Origin: Mugil cephalus
Lineage: Eukaryota > Chordata > Actinopteri > Mugiliformes > Mugilidae
Direction of reading: 5' to 3'
DNA length: 64,000 nucleotides
Assembly: GCF_022458985.1 (NCBI RefSeq)
Contig: NC_061790.1
Span: 15,108,397 to 15,172,396, forward strand
Shown: one piece after another, positions 1-13,902 of the stretch
Layout of the letters: every line of letters begins with the position of its first letter
How positions within the stretch are numbered: the stretch's first letter is position 1
Program-made: the position numbers and the translations under genes
Notes under the pieces: generated by a model
Seen by the model: the letters and a program-made list of their open reading frames with translations, nothing else
Databases searched by the model: none
What the model was told of the DNA's origin: nothing

Positions 1-1544
1 ATTTTCTTTAAGTACAGTTTCCATTGTTTAATACTCTCCCCAAAAACAGCCCTGCATTGCTCACAGCATTTGAACTCCTTTTGCCTCGCTGCTTTCTTCA
101 CTGTCTGTTGTTTTTTTACTGTCAGCAGCCCACTTAAAGAGCAAAGTAATAAAGGATAAGAATTTAAATCAGGCTTTTAAACCATCCTCTGTTATTTACC
201 CTCCAAGGAAGGTTTTTAGACCTCCATGTGTCCCCCTCCATGCCCCTCCATCATTCTTTCCTCCAGCCCACCTCCCTGCTCTTGTTGAACGCACTCATGC
301 ATGATGGTCTGAACTTGATAGGCGTTCAGAGGGCATTGGCAACAGAGCTGTTAGCGTGTGCATGTATGCATGTGATGGATAAAGTATGTGTGGTCTCACT
401 GATTTGATTTCATATGTGTTTTTTAACTCTTTCTTTTACATATTGCGTTCCTGCACACACACACACACACACTCAAACTCACACAAATATATATATATCT
501 CGATCTAAGTCTCAGATCTTGCTCACTTTCATCTCTAGCTTTCGTTTTATTCTCATCTACTGCAAGGAATGTGTTAGTTTTATGTGAAGTCAGAACATAT
601 GCCAACAGGCCTGTGATGTTGATGCCAAAGTATGATGTGTCCGTTCAGGCTAGCTGTCAGACATTAGCCCGTGATGGATTTGAATGAGTAATCGTGAGGT
701 AGTAGAGCGCTGTGCTGAGAGATGGGGAGTTTGGGTGTCTGCGCTTGTCATTGCCTAATAAAATTTTTCATGCTTATCCTGGGAATGGGGGATGGAAGAC
801 AGAGAGACAGGGAAGGCAGGGGCTGAGCGTGGGGTGTGTAATTTAGGCAGAGGGATTTTTAATGAGGGGAGATCTCTGCAGGTAACTTCCTCTGCTCTCT
901 CTCCACCATCGTACCCCAGCGCGGGGGGAGAAACCCATCTGGTTGGACTAAACAGCAGATTAGCACATTAGCACTGGAAGACGGGCAGGCAGGCACCACG
1001 GGAAAGACCCGAGCTTACATATGACACTGGCGCACATGGTGTACGACTCATTAAAGGCAGACATAAAAGTTGCACTAAATTAAAGGCAAGCTCCATCCGC
1101 CTTCATTAACACATGGTAAAAGTTTGACTCACGATCGCAGATTTATACTTAGTACACAACGATCCTAATGCTGCACACATCTAAAGGGAGTGCCTTTTTT
1201 TTCACCAAATGAGGTGAGATTTTTGTATACGATTTAATTTTGAGGGGCACATTAAAAACGATCACAATGAGGGAACATCATTGGTTGAGTGGTTAACTAC
1301 ATGGGCTAAAATCCTCTTAGCCCCAAACCCTATCAAACAAAAGCAAAACCTTTCAAAAATGATCAGAATTACCTTATTCTGACCTTGCTCAGTCTTAAAC
1401 TGAATCACTCAGTGATTGTGTGTGTGTGTGTGTCACATCTGGGCTGTCCTGGCTAATATCAAAAGTTAAATCCTACAACTGTACAGATATTACAGATTAC
1501 GTCAGTACTTTCACAACATGCACTGAGAGAAATTGGTCTATAAC

Positions 1545-2165
1545 AGGGGTCTTTTTTTTTCAAGATCAAGGACCCCAAACTGATGGAGAGATTAAGTAGC
1601 GACCCCCTACCTACTATATTTGGCCTAGTGCTATCAGAATCAGAATCAGAAAAAAAATTATTTATCCCCAAAGGGCAATTAGACGGGCTTAGAGCAGTTT
1701 TTAAAATAAGAGCAAGAGAATAAAATCACAAAAAGAATAAAATCAATCATCAAAAGTGGGTGTGCAAAAATTATTATTATCATGTACAATGTACAATGAC
1801 AGGCCTGCTGCCAATAACAGAGAGTGAGATGAATTGTGGAAAATAATATAAAGGGCAATGAGTAAAAAAAAAAAAAAAAAGTAAAACAGATAAAGAGATA
1901 AAGATAAAGTATGGCAAATATTTCTATTTCTGAATAGACATTATTATTATTAACATTTTGCATTCAATATTAAGCTATCCCTTATCCCTTTAAAAAAATA
2001 TGTTGGATCTATGTTAATGTGTATTTAAATAAATTTAAATTTGTGGGGGAAATTAAATATATATATATATATATAAAGTGTCTAATCAACCAAAGATTTT
2101 GCCCCCTCTCCCGCAGTACCTCCACGAAACCCGCTGGACCCGCTGTTGAAGACCTATGGTCTACA
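1545..2165. mobile_element. Non-autonomous DNA transposon relic with degenerate terminal inverted repeats
   Basis: The left end begins caggggtctt and continues into a GGACCCC-rich stretch. The right end carries a GGACCC stretch followed by gttgaagacc, a degenerate inverted counterpart of the left end. The segment around 2085-2130 (tgtctaatcaaccaaagatt, then a C-rich run and gcagtacctcc) recurs at 17520-17570, so this is a dispersed family. A LINE-tail-like scrap sits inside at about 1634-1680. A hAT-type assignment is a guess from the general look of the ends. Confidence 0.5.
1634..1682. repeat. LINE 3'-tail-like scrap
   Basis: The segment repeats atcaga and then reads tttatccccaaagggcaatt. 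Related text (tttattcatccctcgaaggg) occurs at 3474-3493, and this resembles the common teleost retroelement tail read on the opposite strand. It is only about 50 bases long, and the family was not verified. Confidence 0.35.
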
Positions 2166-3462
2166 GGGACACAGCGCTTAGGTAATTTGATTAAGGTAAT
2201 ATTCTAACCATGCATTGTGCAAGTTTGCAACCTGATTTAAAAACCATTTTGAGTTTAAAAAAAGGCTTCATGCACACAAAAGGTACATTTCCTCTCTTTA
2301 ATCTCTTTTATCTAGTTAGAAAAACACATTTCCAGTCAAGAATGGGGATGTGGGACAATTCTGCAAATCTTTGGAACGTGTTTAAATTCTTTTCTCCCTG
2401 TCTTGTACAAAATCTGTGCGTAGCAGCTACACTGTTGAGGTTAGGGAAAGGTTGTGGTTGCAGTTAAAACAAAACATACAAAAAGCAAACATTTAGCACT
2501 GGGTTGTGATGAGATTCAAACTCTGGTCTGGCTCAACACAGGCCAGATGTGTTTGCATTGGAAATAAATTATGGGATGCGGCATTGTCCAACATGAATGT
2601 TATTCTTAAGGATAGTGGGCTGCAGAAACACTGGTAAGTAGGACGTTTTATATATACTTTCTATATATATTATAATGCTCCTGGCCATGCTGCTGAAGCC
2701 ACTGAAGCTACTTATTATATATTTTTGACTTTCTGTGAACTGCCTCCATCTGCCTCACAGGTGAATTTCTTAGGTAAACAGTACCTGCTAAACTGTGAGT
2801 TGGTGAGGGTGAGAAACAGCTGGCCTTGGTTCCTGGTCAGACTTTGTCCCATTTTGTCTATTCTCAAATGAAGTTGCACTTGGACTTGACTCCAGATTGG
2901 TCCGATTGAAGCGATAAAGAAGATTTTAAATGTGTAGCGGTTGAAGTTACTCGTTAAAGAGCACTGAATTAGTTAAGTGTAATATACACTCTTTTTTCCA
3001 CCTCGCCATCTAAGTGTGAAGAGTGATTTAAGCATTTCACAGGTTTGATTTTTTTTTTCTTCTTCTTCTTCTTGCCCTCACTTTTAATGATTCCAGCACC
3101 GAGCTGTGAGAAACTACAAAGTTGCCAGGCATGACTGGAAGGGGTGCTGTGTGTGTGCGCGTTGTAATAAAGTGTATCCCGTTGCGAAGGTGTGGAGTTA
3201 GAAGCTGCTAAAACAGCCACATGTGAAATTGCAGCTGTGTGAACACAACATCATGTGTGCTCCTGGTGATAGGTGGGCTGTAGGGGAAACTAGCCCCGCC
3301 TTCCGCATGGCTTCTAGCACAGGCTCCGCTGGTACATGTCAGTCAAAGTTAAAGCTGCTCTGTTTTTGGATCGACAAAGGGTAAGGTGAACCTGAGTAAT
3401 GCAAAGGTGGTTGCTTATAGTGAAATCCACAGAGATTTTGTTTTAAGCTTAATGTTTAGATA

Positions 3463-3505
3463 GTTGGTAGATTACTTTATTCATCCCTCGAAGGGAAATT
3501 AGGTT
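3463..3505. repeat. LINE 3'-tail-like scrap
   Basis: The stretch reads gattactttattcatccctcgaagggaaatt, with the same core as the scrap near 1634. It resembles the conserved end of a common teleost non-LTR element. No coding part is visible beside it. Confidence 0.35.
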
Positions 3506-6500
3506 TAATTACTCCACAGTGTTGTTTCCAGATATAAAGAGCAACTGTTGGAAAAGTTTAGGGAATTCAGTATGCTGCATGATAGCACTTGATTCTAATA
3601 ACATACTATACTCAATACTTAACCTTGATCTGGAAATCCATCAGATACTGGCCCATGACATAGTCTTAGCCAATCAGAATATGTTACCATGGCAACTTTA
3701 ATTGAGGTGCACGAGGACCTCTTTAACCGAGCTGCCAACCCATCGTGCTATCGTCTCACATGTTAACATAACTGTATGAAAGTGGAACAGTACTCACATA
3801 CACACTTTTACATTCACAAACATAGGCCTGTCTTTGTTAAGTGTGAGTACACAAGCTCAGTTGTACTCCAGTTTAACGACCTCATTTTGCCTGGCCAACG
3901 AGGTGTGCTATTAACAGCGTAACACATGCTTAATGAATGCAGACTTACGCACAAGCTCTCCAGCGCATGTTGTCACAACACTCGAAAAGTTACCTAGTTA
4001 ACAAAGACACAGTTCAACTCGCCTAAACGCACAAACGCAAACTAGGTTTGCCAGGCCGTTTTACCGCACGCTAATGAAAGGGAACCAGCTTTATTAGCCC
4101 TCTTTAACAGCCAACGCCCAACCTAATCATGTTCGCACAAACAGGAACACATGCACATTTTCCGACACCAGTCAAAACAACGGCATTAAAGACGTGTAAG
4201 TTGAGATTTGAAGCTCAGATTGCTGTGAATAATCGCCCCATAATTCCATTTCCTGTTGGTTGAGGAGAAGGAACTCAGTGCCATCCGAGTATCCATCTGG
4301 TTTCCGTTTGAGCCCCAGGAATCGGCGCTGCACCACCGGCCCCAGTCAGTGCTACCATTATTAACACTGCACCCTGCAAATATTTAAAAATGATGTATGA
4401 CCAGCATTTTTTAGACCCTGGAAATCAAATTAAAAGTAAAGCATGATGAAGGGAAACATCCTGCTTCCATAATCTTGAGCTGGCAAAAAAGAGTGCACTG
4501 TGCGCATTTATACTGATGACTAAAAAATCAGTAATAAAATTAGTAATAAAAATCTGTAATAAATTCAATAAAAGTGGACTTAACTTGTCTCTATTTCTGC
4601 AATTCTAATTGTGTTGTGATGCTTGCTTAAGCCTGTTCTGGTTGTTTTTTTCTTTCAGATGCAACCGCACAGTTTTCCTTCAAGAATTGTTTTACTTCCA
4701 TCCAATCATGTTTTAGCTTATCTCATCCTCAGGCAGAGTCAGAGGTGCTAGTAGCCAGCTGTCAGCTGGGACGGCCGGAGGGAGGGAAGGAGGGAGAGGG
4801 AGCTAGAAAAGTACTTATTGAATTTAAGTCCTCACAGAACAGAGGCCAGATGAACATAAATCTCAAGTGATCGAAATACGAGTGTGCAGATGATGAGGGG
4901 AGAAGCACAGGAATGCACAAATAAAACGGGCCTGACTGCTAATTCGCAGGGTAAGAACTCATCAAAATGGAAAATTAATAAAATTAAAAAAAACTGAATG
5001 AGCTCTGACATGGATAAAGTTATTCATGCTTCCATTTGTTTCCAGAATCAATTCCTGTGACTATCTGTTTACCTGATTGAGTGGCAAAGCCTGCTCACAT
5101 CACAAAGAGACGTCACACAAACCACAATTTCTTGGGCATCCACACAATTTTAAAATCTGTTCTGAACTTTGATCTGTTGCCTTCAAAGCATTCAGTAGTC
5201 TGGCTTCAGCTGTAGGCTCAGGTATTGTGTTGTACACATGCCCACTCTCAACTTCAGATCATTATTTAGCATTCCCCTTGTCTATTAACTCAAAACTAAG
5301 ATTGTGTATTTTCTGTGAGGGCCTGCAACCTCTGGAACAGAAGTAAGTTTTAAACATTCACATCTCTAATGTATTATCTAATTTAGTTCTGGTATTTTTT
5401 TTATTTTTTTTTTTTACATTTGCATTGCATTTTTTTGAGCCTTGTCTGTTTCTGTCATTTTGTGGCTCCAGCTTCCTATTTGCATTGTCTGTGCACTAAA
5501 GGGTTTAAAAAGAATTCTCTTAACATCGCTACACATTAGGAAATTTGTGGTCGGCCCTACTGCGCCTCCATTTTGTTGCTTTATTGTTCGTATGTGTCCT
5601 TCTGTTGCCAGTTTCCTTGCGTTTCAAAAAAGCCACGCTGCAGAACCAGAGAAGAAGCAGGGTGCCGGGTTTTACTTTACAATGCTTTGAAAAACACTTT
5701 GAGTAATTTTCTGCACATTATTCACACCCTTTAAACAAAGACTCCTCACTCATGACACATCACGATTTTTGGAAAACAAATTATGAGCCTTGCTTTTATG
5801 GACGCGGGGCGTTAAACAAAGTGTGTGTCTCGGGCAGTTTGTGCTCATGGGAACAGAGTTAATATAAAGTGGTCACGGCATCACGGCTGGCAGCGCCTTT
5901 ACTGTCCAAATTAAAACAGCAGAAATCACCACAACAATTGAGAACAGATTTTCACCAAGGTGCCTTAATGGCACTGTCAACTCCTTACCATACAAACACG
6001 CAGACCGAGAGGCAACACATGCTAACGCTAATGATCCACTAGCTTTGAGCTTCAGGGCTATCTCATCAGTGAACAGGTTGTAATTCACAACAAATTGACT
6101 CGTTTCTGTGCGTGTGTGTGTTTAGGCATAGCCCATATAGGGATGTATCCGTGTATGTAACGTGTGTGTGTGTCGTAGGCATCAGAAAACACACACCCGC
6201 TGTTCCAGTCTGTTTCCTCCCCATAAAAAGCAACACTTAGCACTTCATTCTCGAGCAGTTCTGACAACATTATACAGGTTAGTTTAAGAGAAGAGAGGAA
6301 AAAAAAAAAACAAAGCCAGAGAAACCGGAAAAAAGAAAAGGAATGAAGCGGGGGGAAAAAAACGGAAGCTTGGTCACTCAGCTGGGAATATTCAGAGAAT
6401 TGTTTTTAACGAGTTAAATAAATTCTCCCACAAATGAGGTGAGGGAAAGCGAGAGGGGCACAGCAAGGTGGAGGGAGCTAGAGTGTGCGTGAGCGAGAGA

Positions 6501-8099
6501 GAGAGGTGAAACTGGAGTGAGTGTTTGGCGTGGTGTTGGGAATATTTTACAAGCTGCATTAATGGCTGTGCTTAAAACACGGCTATTAAGGAACGGCCAT
6601 AATGCTATATATCGCGGGTGATTATGTTCGCGTACACAGGCTTACACAGCTAAACACTCATTACAAAAACACATTCACAGGAATGCACAAGCCAAAGTAC
6701 TGCAGCTCGTGCTGGTCCAACACCTTTTGTGTAAATAGCAGCTTCCACCGACCCAAACAATCTGCTCAACTCCACTGAATGCACAATGTGGCTATTCACA
6801 CTGTCCTGCTACAGCTACAGCTACAGCTAAACACATATCTTGAATTAAAAAAAATGAAGATAGCAGTTTGATGACACAGGCTGACCCATATTGTGCTTGT
6901 CGTGTTTAATGTCAAGGCTAAATGTTAGCAGTGTGCGGCCAGTGCACATGTATGACCGTCAGATTCAGCTAGGTGTGGCTGTGAATTGCCAATTTGTGCT
7001 AACACTTCAAGTGACAAAGTTACGAAATGGCCAAGCCTGGCCGGCTGCGTACTTGTCAAGTCATCAGTGAGGTGTTGCTCAAAGAGCTCATTGTTTAGTT
7101 GACCTTTCACTGTGTTATTGGAGCACTGACCAAATTTAAAGGCAGTTCATCTTTGATTTGTTGCGCATCACATCCGTCCAGCAGCTAAATTTCAGTCAGC
7201 TTCCTTTTACATTACCTGTAGCATGTTGCTTTTTCACTAGAGGCTTGAACACGCTATGAGCGGCAGCATGACAAAATGGCCGGGCTTCGAGCTGTTAGTA
7301 AAGTACTGCTCAAACGCTAGTTGCAGTTGTTACATCTCCATCCCTTTGAAGTTTTGCCGGTGAAACAAACACGCGTGATTGATTGACACTTCTTCGCATA
7401 ATCGGATTGCTGAAAAAAAAGTTTAATTGAAAACAACTGCTTCTCAGTTGCATTTTCACCTGTAGTCGCACATAAGGTGGCTAGGCTCAAACCAGAGGGT
7501 TAGCGGTGCGATGAATGGTGGACATGCTGAAGTGTATTTCTCTAACTGGAGTTGATCCTCACCTGTGTTTGCGTGAACAAATGGGTAGATGTTTCATTGC
7601 GATGATAATGTTTTTTGAATACAAATAAGTAGAAATTCATATTATGATTATACAAGACCATTTTAGCTTTGTTCAGCATTAATCAAGCTAGCTTTGGTTC
7701 ATGTCAGCTCCTAGACTTGACCAAACTACATGTTTAGGTTACCTGGTAGTAGTAGACCATTTTATTGTATTATCCAACAATTGTAAAGTCAGTGTCATGG
7801 CTTACCATTAATTACAGAACTAGAAAGTTATTACCCTACCTTAGCATGCTTAGCTTAGCTTATGAAGACTGTATAGGTTAAGTCCAAATTACCTCTACAA
7901 TGTAAATTTAACAACGTTTTCCTGTCCATCTTGCACATGGCCGTGTTGGGTCTTGTTGGGTACAAACAGTCGGTTCACCCTGTTTTGCCCATTATTTTTG
8001 TACATTTGCTCATAAAATAATTCTGTACATTTTTTTTTTTTTTTTTTTTTTTGCTTACAATATTTTCTATTTTATCTTTCTTTTTTACTAGTTTTCTGT

Positions 8100-8182
8100 G
8101 TTTTCTACTTTTATGTGCAACTAAGCTATTGTGACCAAGTCATTTCCCTTGTGGGTCATTAAAGTCTGTCTACAGTCTAAGT
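8100..8182. repeat. LINE-tail-like scrap next to a T run
   Basis: A T run at 8031-8052 is followed by a segment ending ttgtgggtcattaaagtctg and tctacagtctaagtc. This resembles a non-LTR retroelement 3' end with a short tandem tail. The call rests on general appearance only. Confidence 0.3.
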
Positions 8183-10461
8183 CTTTTAACTTTTACTGCA
8201 GACATTACTGTGTACCAATATAAAATGCACTAATTGTGCATTTTGTACACTTGTGTATTTTTTGTCTTACTAAGAAATTAACAGTGACATAGCTTTCCCC
8301 TTCCCTTCCTCTTGCTAAGCTACACTGGTTCGGTGTCAGTCATTTACACACGATAGTCAACGCAGTTCTGTCATGCCATAAATAAGGACAACGGTGGATT
8401 CTCTGCCTTCCCAGCTATAACAGTATTCTGGCCTTAGAAGAACCTGCAACACCCCTGCATTATTTTACCCAGCAGTTACTCCTCAAACAGTTTTATTGAA
8501 CTGGCAGAAGGATGACTGGAAAATGATCTGATTGTATTTCTAAGTTATAATCCATGAATCATGCGTATATGAGAACAGAAGGGTTGGAAATATTAAGACA
8601 TCAGACATTATGGAGCAGTGAATATTTTCTTTGTTATTGTAGGCGCCAGGGCTTGCTCCTCGAGGAAGTGGTGGGCATTGTGGTCAGCAGCTGAGTACAG
8701 TATGGAACTGACCCAGTGTGCATGTGTGCGTGTTTGTATGTGTGTCCTGAGTGGTGATTGGAGGTGTGGCCATCAGTGTGTCAGGCTTCTCTCGCTCTTT
8801 CCTCTAGCTCCTGCTCACTTTCCTTCACTCTCTGCCATGTTGCAAACTCAATAAAAAAAAAAAAAAATCAATTAGAGTAATAAACCACACATTGCATCCA
8901 CCCCTAAAACACACACATGCACATTTCCTGAGCAAAAAAAAACAGCACACAGACACACATATTTGTGCACTCAGGTAAGCACACATGCGCAAAAACACAC
9001 AACCTCAGTTCCTGCCCCCTCCTGTCTTCCCGCCTCCCCTGGTTAAATATCCTGGTTATTAAGCAGAAATGTGCTGCAGATTTCTGAGGCTCTGTGTGCG
9101 ACACATCTGGCCTGGGCCTTCAGGAAACGACTGGTTCACTTCACTCTTGTCATCACCTTCCAACACGTTTCTTTCACATTTCAATTTGGGAGCGGCACAG
9201 CAGGCAGCGAGCAGCACGCACGCATCCGCACGTACACACACACATTGTGTAGCCGCACGAAGACACACATCTGGGCGCACGCACTCAGGCGCAGACACGC
9301 ACACACATACGGTCCACATTAGCGACAGTGGGAGTGAACTTTTTGCTGCTCCATTTTCAGCCTCTCAGCTCAAAGGGGTGGGCTCTTGTTCATCCCTTTC
9401 TTTCTGTATTTTTTTTTTATCAGACTCTTTTTTTTTCTCCCCTTTTCTTTCTGTTCCCTCTCTCCGTCAGTGTTTTGTTGACAGTAGAAAACCTCTAAAC
9501 CACCCGTGACACAAACTCCCATTTCAGGCTTGGTCAGGATTGTGTGGGATTAGCACAGTGTGATGGATTGAAGCTCTGGGAAACACATTTATATGGATAT
9601 GTATTGTGTTAGTGTGTTTGATCCACGACACTAAGGCAGGACAAGTGATTTTACAGTCAGTCGAAACTATAAAAAAGAAAAAAAAACAAGCAACAGAAGG
9701 AGCTTGATAAGATAGACAATTATCACCTACAGTTACAGATAAATTACACAGTTGTGTTATTTGTTAGCATCTGTGACTATAATAAGGAAAACAACTCATT
9801 TAAATTGAACTCAGATGAAGTGACTCAGTGTTCCCTTGACAAATATTTACACAATATATAGTAATTGAACAGTAAAATGAATAAATGTCTTGCTAAGCTA
9901 AGATTTTGTGGTGTCTAGTCAAACATTAATAGGCAGGTTAAGGGCATTAAGGGAACTGATACAGTAGCAAAATATGTTGACTTCAATAACCGCAGCTCTT
10001 TTGCATATGAAGTGATGCTCCAGACAAGACTGCATCATGTTTAAATGCTTTAGTATCTCCTTGTTCCTTGTCCTGACTTCTGCAGCCTTAAATCAAACCA
10101 GTGTTATTTAATTTTTTTTGCCCTTTCTTCATTTCAGTTTTTCTTGGCACGCAATGCTTTCAACAAACACACTTCCCCTAACTGTTTAGAGGGGTAATTC
10201 AGTACGCTTTCTGGTTGAATTCATGGCTGCAGCAACCCGATCTCGCTGAAATGTTTCTGTGGGCAGCAACGGTTCGGTCTGCAAGTCTGCTGTCACAATA
10301 TGTGGGAGACGCTCAGCTTAAAGTCTTAGAGCCCCGGCTCGTCGGTGCAGAAGCCGTGGAGGGCCAGTTCTAATCGGCATCGCTGGGGAAGAGACCGCAG
10401 AACACGAGAGGTTCAGACCACGGCAACATGCAGGCGCTGACTGATGACACGTCTGCTGCCC

Positions 10462-10524
10462 CGCCACTGACGGATGATGACACGGTGAACCGATGGCAGA
10501 GCGCCACTGACGGATGATGACACG
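10462..10524. repeat. Direct repeat pair, 23 bp, 40-bp period
   Basis: The 23-base string at 10462-10484 (starting cgccactgacggatgatgac) is repeated exactly at 10502-10524, with unrelated sequence between. A shorter relative (ctgatgacac) lies just upstream at 10441. This looks like the remnant of a small GC-rich tandem array. No coding frame explains it. Confidence 0.7.
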
Positions 10525-10728
10525 CCGAGGAGGCCGCTGCCGTTGAGGAACTCATCAGGGGTTGACAGGCAGCCGCCGCCGAATGACAAAACTGGATGAG
10601 TGATAATTCACGAGAAGGCAGTGACATTATCAAAATAAGCTCCAATCCTATAGTGACGTTTCTAATAACAGTTAATTGAAAGCATACGCCTGAGCAGTGC
10701 ACTTATTTTGTCCGCTGCTCCTAATAAG

Positions 10729-10761
10729 CTAACCCTAACCCTCCCCCTAACCCTAACCCTA
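10729..10761. repeat. Short interstitial telomere-like repeat
   Basis: Two blocks of CTAACC-type repeats are separated by a C-rich interruption, giving about four imperfect copies of the vertebrate telomere hexamer in the C-rich orientation. Such short interstitial runs are common in vertebrate genomes. Confidence 0.6.
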
Positions 10762-13700
10762 TCACTGTCATTTGTTTTTGTCTTTCTATCACTCCCTTGT
10801 GAGTCCATTTCTTAGTGTAACACCATGTTTACTCCTCTGCAAGCTGCATTGCTGACTTCATTCAGTTATTTCATCAAATCCCTACTGACATCAAACCCAT
10901 CACAATAAGCGTGTAAACACTCGTTTCTCTTAGCTCCAGGGCTGGATTTGCAGGTGTTCAACAGGTGTGAAAACTTGTAAAGTGAGTGAGGGAGGCCTGA
11001 CAGTAAGCTCTGCTTTTCTTTTGTGGGACAGATCCTCTGACTGAACACGGTGTGTAATGCATTGCCTCAGATTTAACTAATGATTCCAAGTCATCCTGAG
11101 GCACAAAAAGGGAGACGGTGGGAAGATCGGAGAATGATCTTCAGCAGTTTGATTTGCAAGCAGTGACCTTGCATCAGTGTGTTGGGGCCACAAGAGGGCA
11201 GACAGGGACAGCTGCTCTGGAAAAGAACTAAGAGGTGGATACCGGAGCAGAGAGAACGTCTCTCTCTCTCTCTCTCTAGGCTGTAAGTCAGTGGTCTGTA
11301 GGGCAGAGGAAGCCCACAAAACACACATAATGACTCTAAAACATATCATACCAAGGAATAGATATGTTTCATATCATCACAATGTATAGCATAATTTGCT
11401 CAACCTCTACTTGTATACATGTGAACAACAACTGATTTTATGTTGTATTTTAAACTCCAGATCAAAAAAATAATAATAATCTAGTAACCCTAACATGCTT
11501 TTATGCAGATATTTGTTACCTGATCAACAGCTTATAATTTATTAATTAAGGTACAGTTTAACGTCTTTTTAGCCATGTATGTCAAGTGTATAGCTCTGTC
11601 TTTTTCTGATATTTGTGCACACATGTTTTAGCTGCATGGGTTGCAGTAGTTCTTTTAGCATAGTCATCTGATTACGTTGCAGCAACATGTGCCCTGGGGT
11701 CCTCATCCAATTGGAACGTGGGAATGTTCCTTTCGCCATTTTTCACTCATAATCAGTATTTCATGGACACACGCCCGTTTTGAAACAGAATATTTGCATA
11801 TTTTGTTGCAAAAACACAACTCAAATGTCTGCAGTGGAATGAAAGAAAAAAGGTGAAAGAAAAGTACGGTTTTAGAGTCAGTGGCTCTCATTCGCTGACA
11901 CAGTTGACTTTCATTAAATGCTCTTACCCTGTACATACTATGACTGTAAAGTACATCATGCTGTGGCACCAAAAGGATCTTATTTTAACATTTAGCTCCC
12001 TTTTTTGCGTGAAAGTGACACGGTAATAGAAGAAATGAAAGAAGAGGATAGAGAACAGAGAGAGTGAGTGAGATGGTGGGAGGGTGGGGGTCGACTCTGT
12101 CCGTTCTAGTGTGGTTTGAGGGAGTTATTTGGTGTTAAAATATGCCTTAATGGTTGCTGGGGATCCATTTATTACAGGCAGGAAGCAGAAGGGGGTTTCT
12201 CTTCTCATTTAATGTGACCGCCGAGAAGCTCGCCAAGTTCTACAGGCAAGCCAGCATTCCTCTGCACCAACGCTACGCACACACACGCACACACACACAG
12301 GACTATGTATACGCTGTTAATTATACTGTAAGGCATGTAAATGAAGTTTATGCATGCATGTGTGTACTGTAGATGCAAACACACAAAATCTCAAAAATAT
12401 ACACCGTTTGCAGCACTTTTAGAAACGGCTAACAAATATGTGTGCGCTCATAAAAGCACACACAAATAGACTGTGGTCTCTGGCAGTGAGAATGACCTTT
12501 TCTGAACCATGGAAACACACACATTAACACACATACACATACGCGGAGTGAAGCCTCTGCAGAACATTTAAGCATGGCAGTGCCGGGGTTATATAAAAAG
12601 TCTCTCGAGGGCTTATTAATTCACATTTGTTTTGCAGTTGTGAAGCTCGGTTTCTCTCCTTCTCACTCATCCTGTCTCCTGCTACAGTCGCCGAGTTTCA
12701 CCCACTTCCGGACCCTCAGCCCTCACTTTCTCAGACTTGGATGGAGCTCGCAGCTTCTTCCCCTCTGCCACCCTTTCTCCCCTTCTTTTTTTTTTCATGC
12801 CTTTCTTCTTCTATGCCCATACAGCACAGAGCCAGATACAGCTTGACACCCTTCCTCGACATTAGGGACGGTGTGTTAACACCTCCGACTGCACACATGC
12901 CAGGGTCTTAAGACCCGTTTATGAAGTGTATGGCCCCTGGCATTCATACACACGCGAAGAAGAAGAGAGATTTAGACGTACGATCTGACTTGGATTGGGA
13001 AAGATTTTTTTTTTTTGGAAGGGATGCGGTGAGTCATTTCACAGCATTTTGAATTCAACCGATGTGAAACCATTAATGGCCACTTCTGTGTTTTATGACT
13101 CAGAATATTCAGGAAAAACACTTTTGACACCAGCGCAAATTGGACCACATTTGGTCTGTGATACTGATGGTATCTCAGAGAGTTTTTACAAATTTGTTGG
13201 CATGGTCACCTGAAGGGAGAAAAAAAATGGTTGACAAAGTGTTTTGATTGTGATTATACTAAACTTAACAAATCCCGAGTGCACATAAGATCATCATAAC
13301 TGCTACACTTGTGTATTTGGCCGCCTGAGGGCCAAATCAGATTATACAGTATCAACGTGTTTAGGACAAGGTAACTCTAGAGGCTTCAATCGGTTACTAC
13401 GGTCACTCACTTAAAGCTTGCGTAAGGTTGTGTGTGTGTTTCAGGGTGAGTGGATTGAGTTACATGGCGGATATAAGGCTCTATCCCCCCTTTCATCAGC
13501 TGAGTGAGGGAGAATTGAGTGCAATCTGACCCTGACGCGCACAGAGACGTGCGCTTTAATCCGCACAGAAGCGGAAAAGCAGACTTGCTTCTGATCATGG
13601 CTCATCAACTTGAAGGTGACCATAGCCATCATATGTGCCCCACGGTAGTAATGGTGATATTACATCATCAATTCATGATATTCACTCAGCACACACTGTA

Positions 13701-13877
13701 TGTCACCTGATTAAGAAATGTTGAGATAAAGGTATTTGGCGTGAAAGACACCGGACCTCTGAGCACCTGATTTATTGTTGATCTGGATATCTCCTGGTAC
13801 ACCAAAGCAATTCAAAGTGCAGTTCGGAGCTGGTGCCCAACCTTGAATCAACTGCTTCTGTGCACCAGACAAAAGCA

Positions 13878-13902
13878 AGTCCCTAAGCACTGCTTAGGGA
13901 CT
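13878..13902. repeat. Perfect 11-bp inverted repeat with 3-base loop
   Basis: The arms agtccctaagc (13878-13888) and gcttagggact (13892-13902) are exact reverse complements around the loop act. No further pairing extends beyond the arms. No transposon ends or coding sequence were recognised beside it. Confidence 0.6.

Noticed and set aside
9059-9509. Overlapping open frames on both strands up to 146 codons
   Set aside because: They are driven by CA/GT-type repeats and CT-rich runs. They have no domain and no splice partner, and the same DNA is open on both strands.
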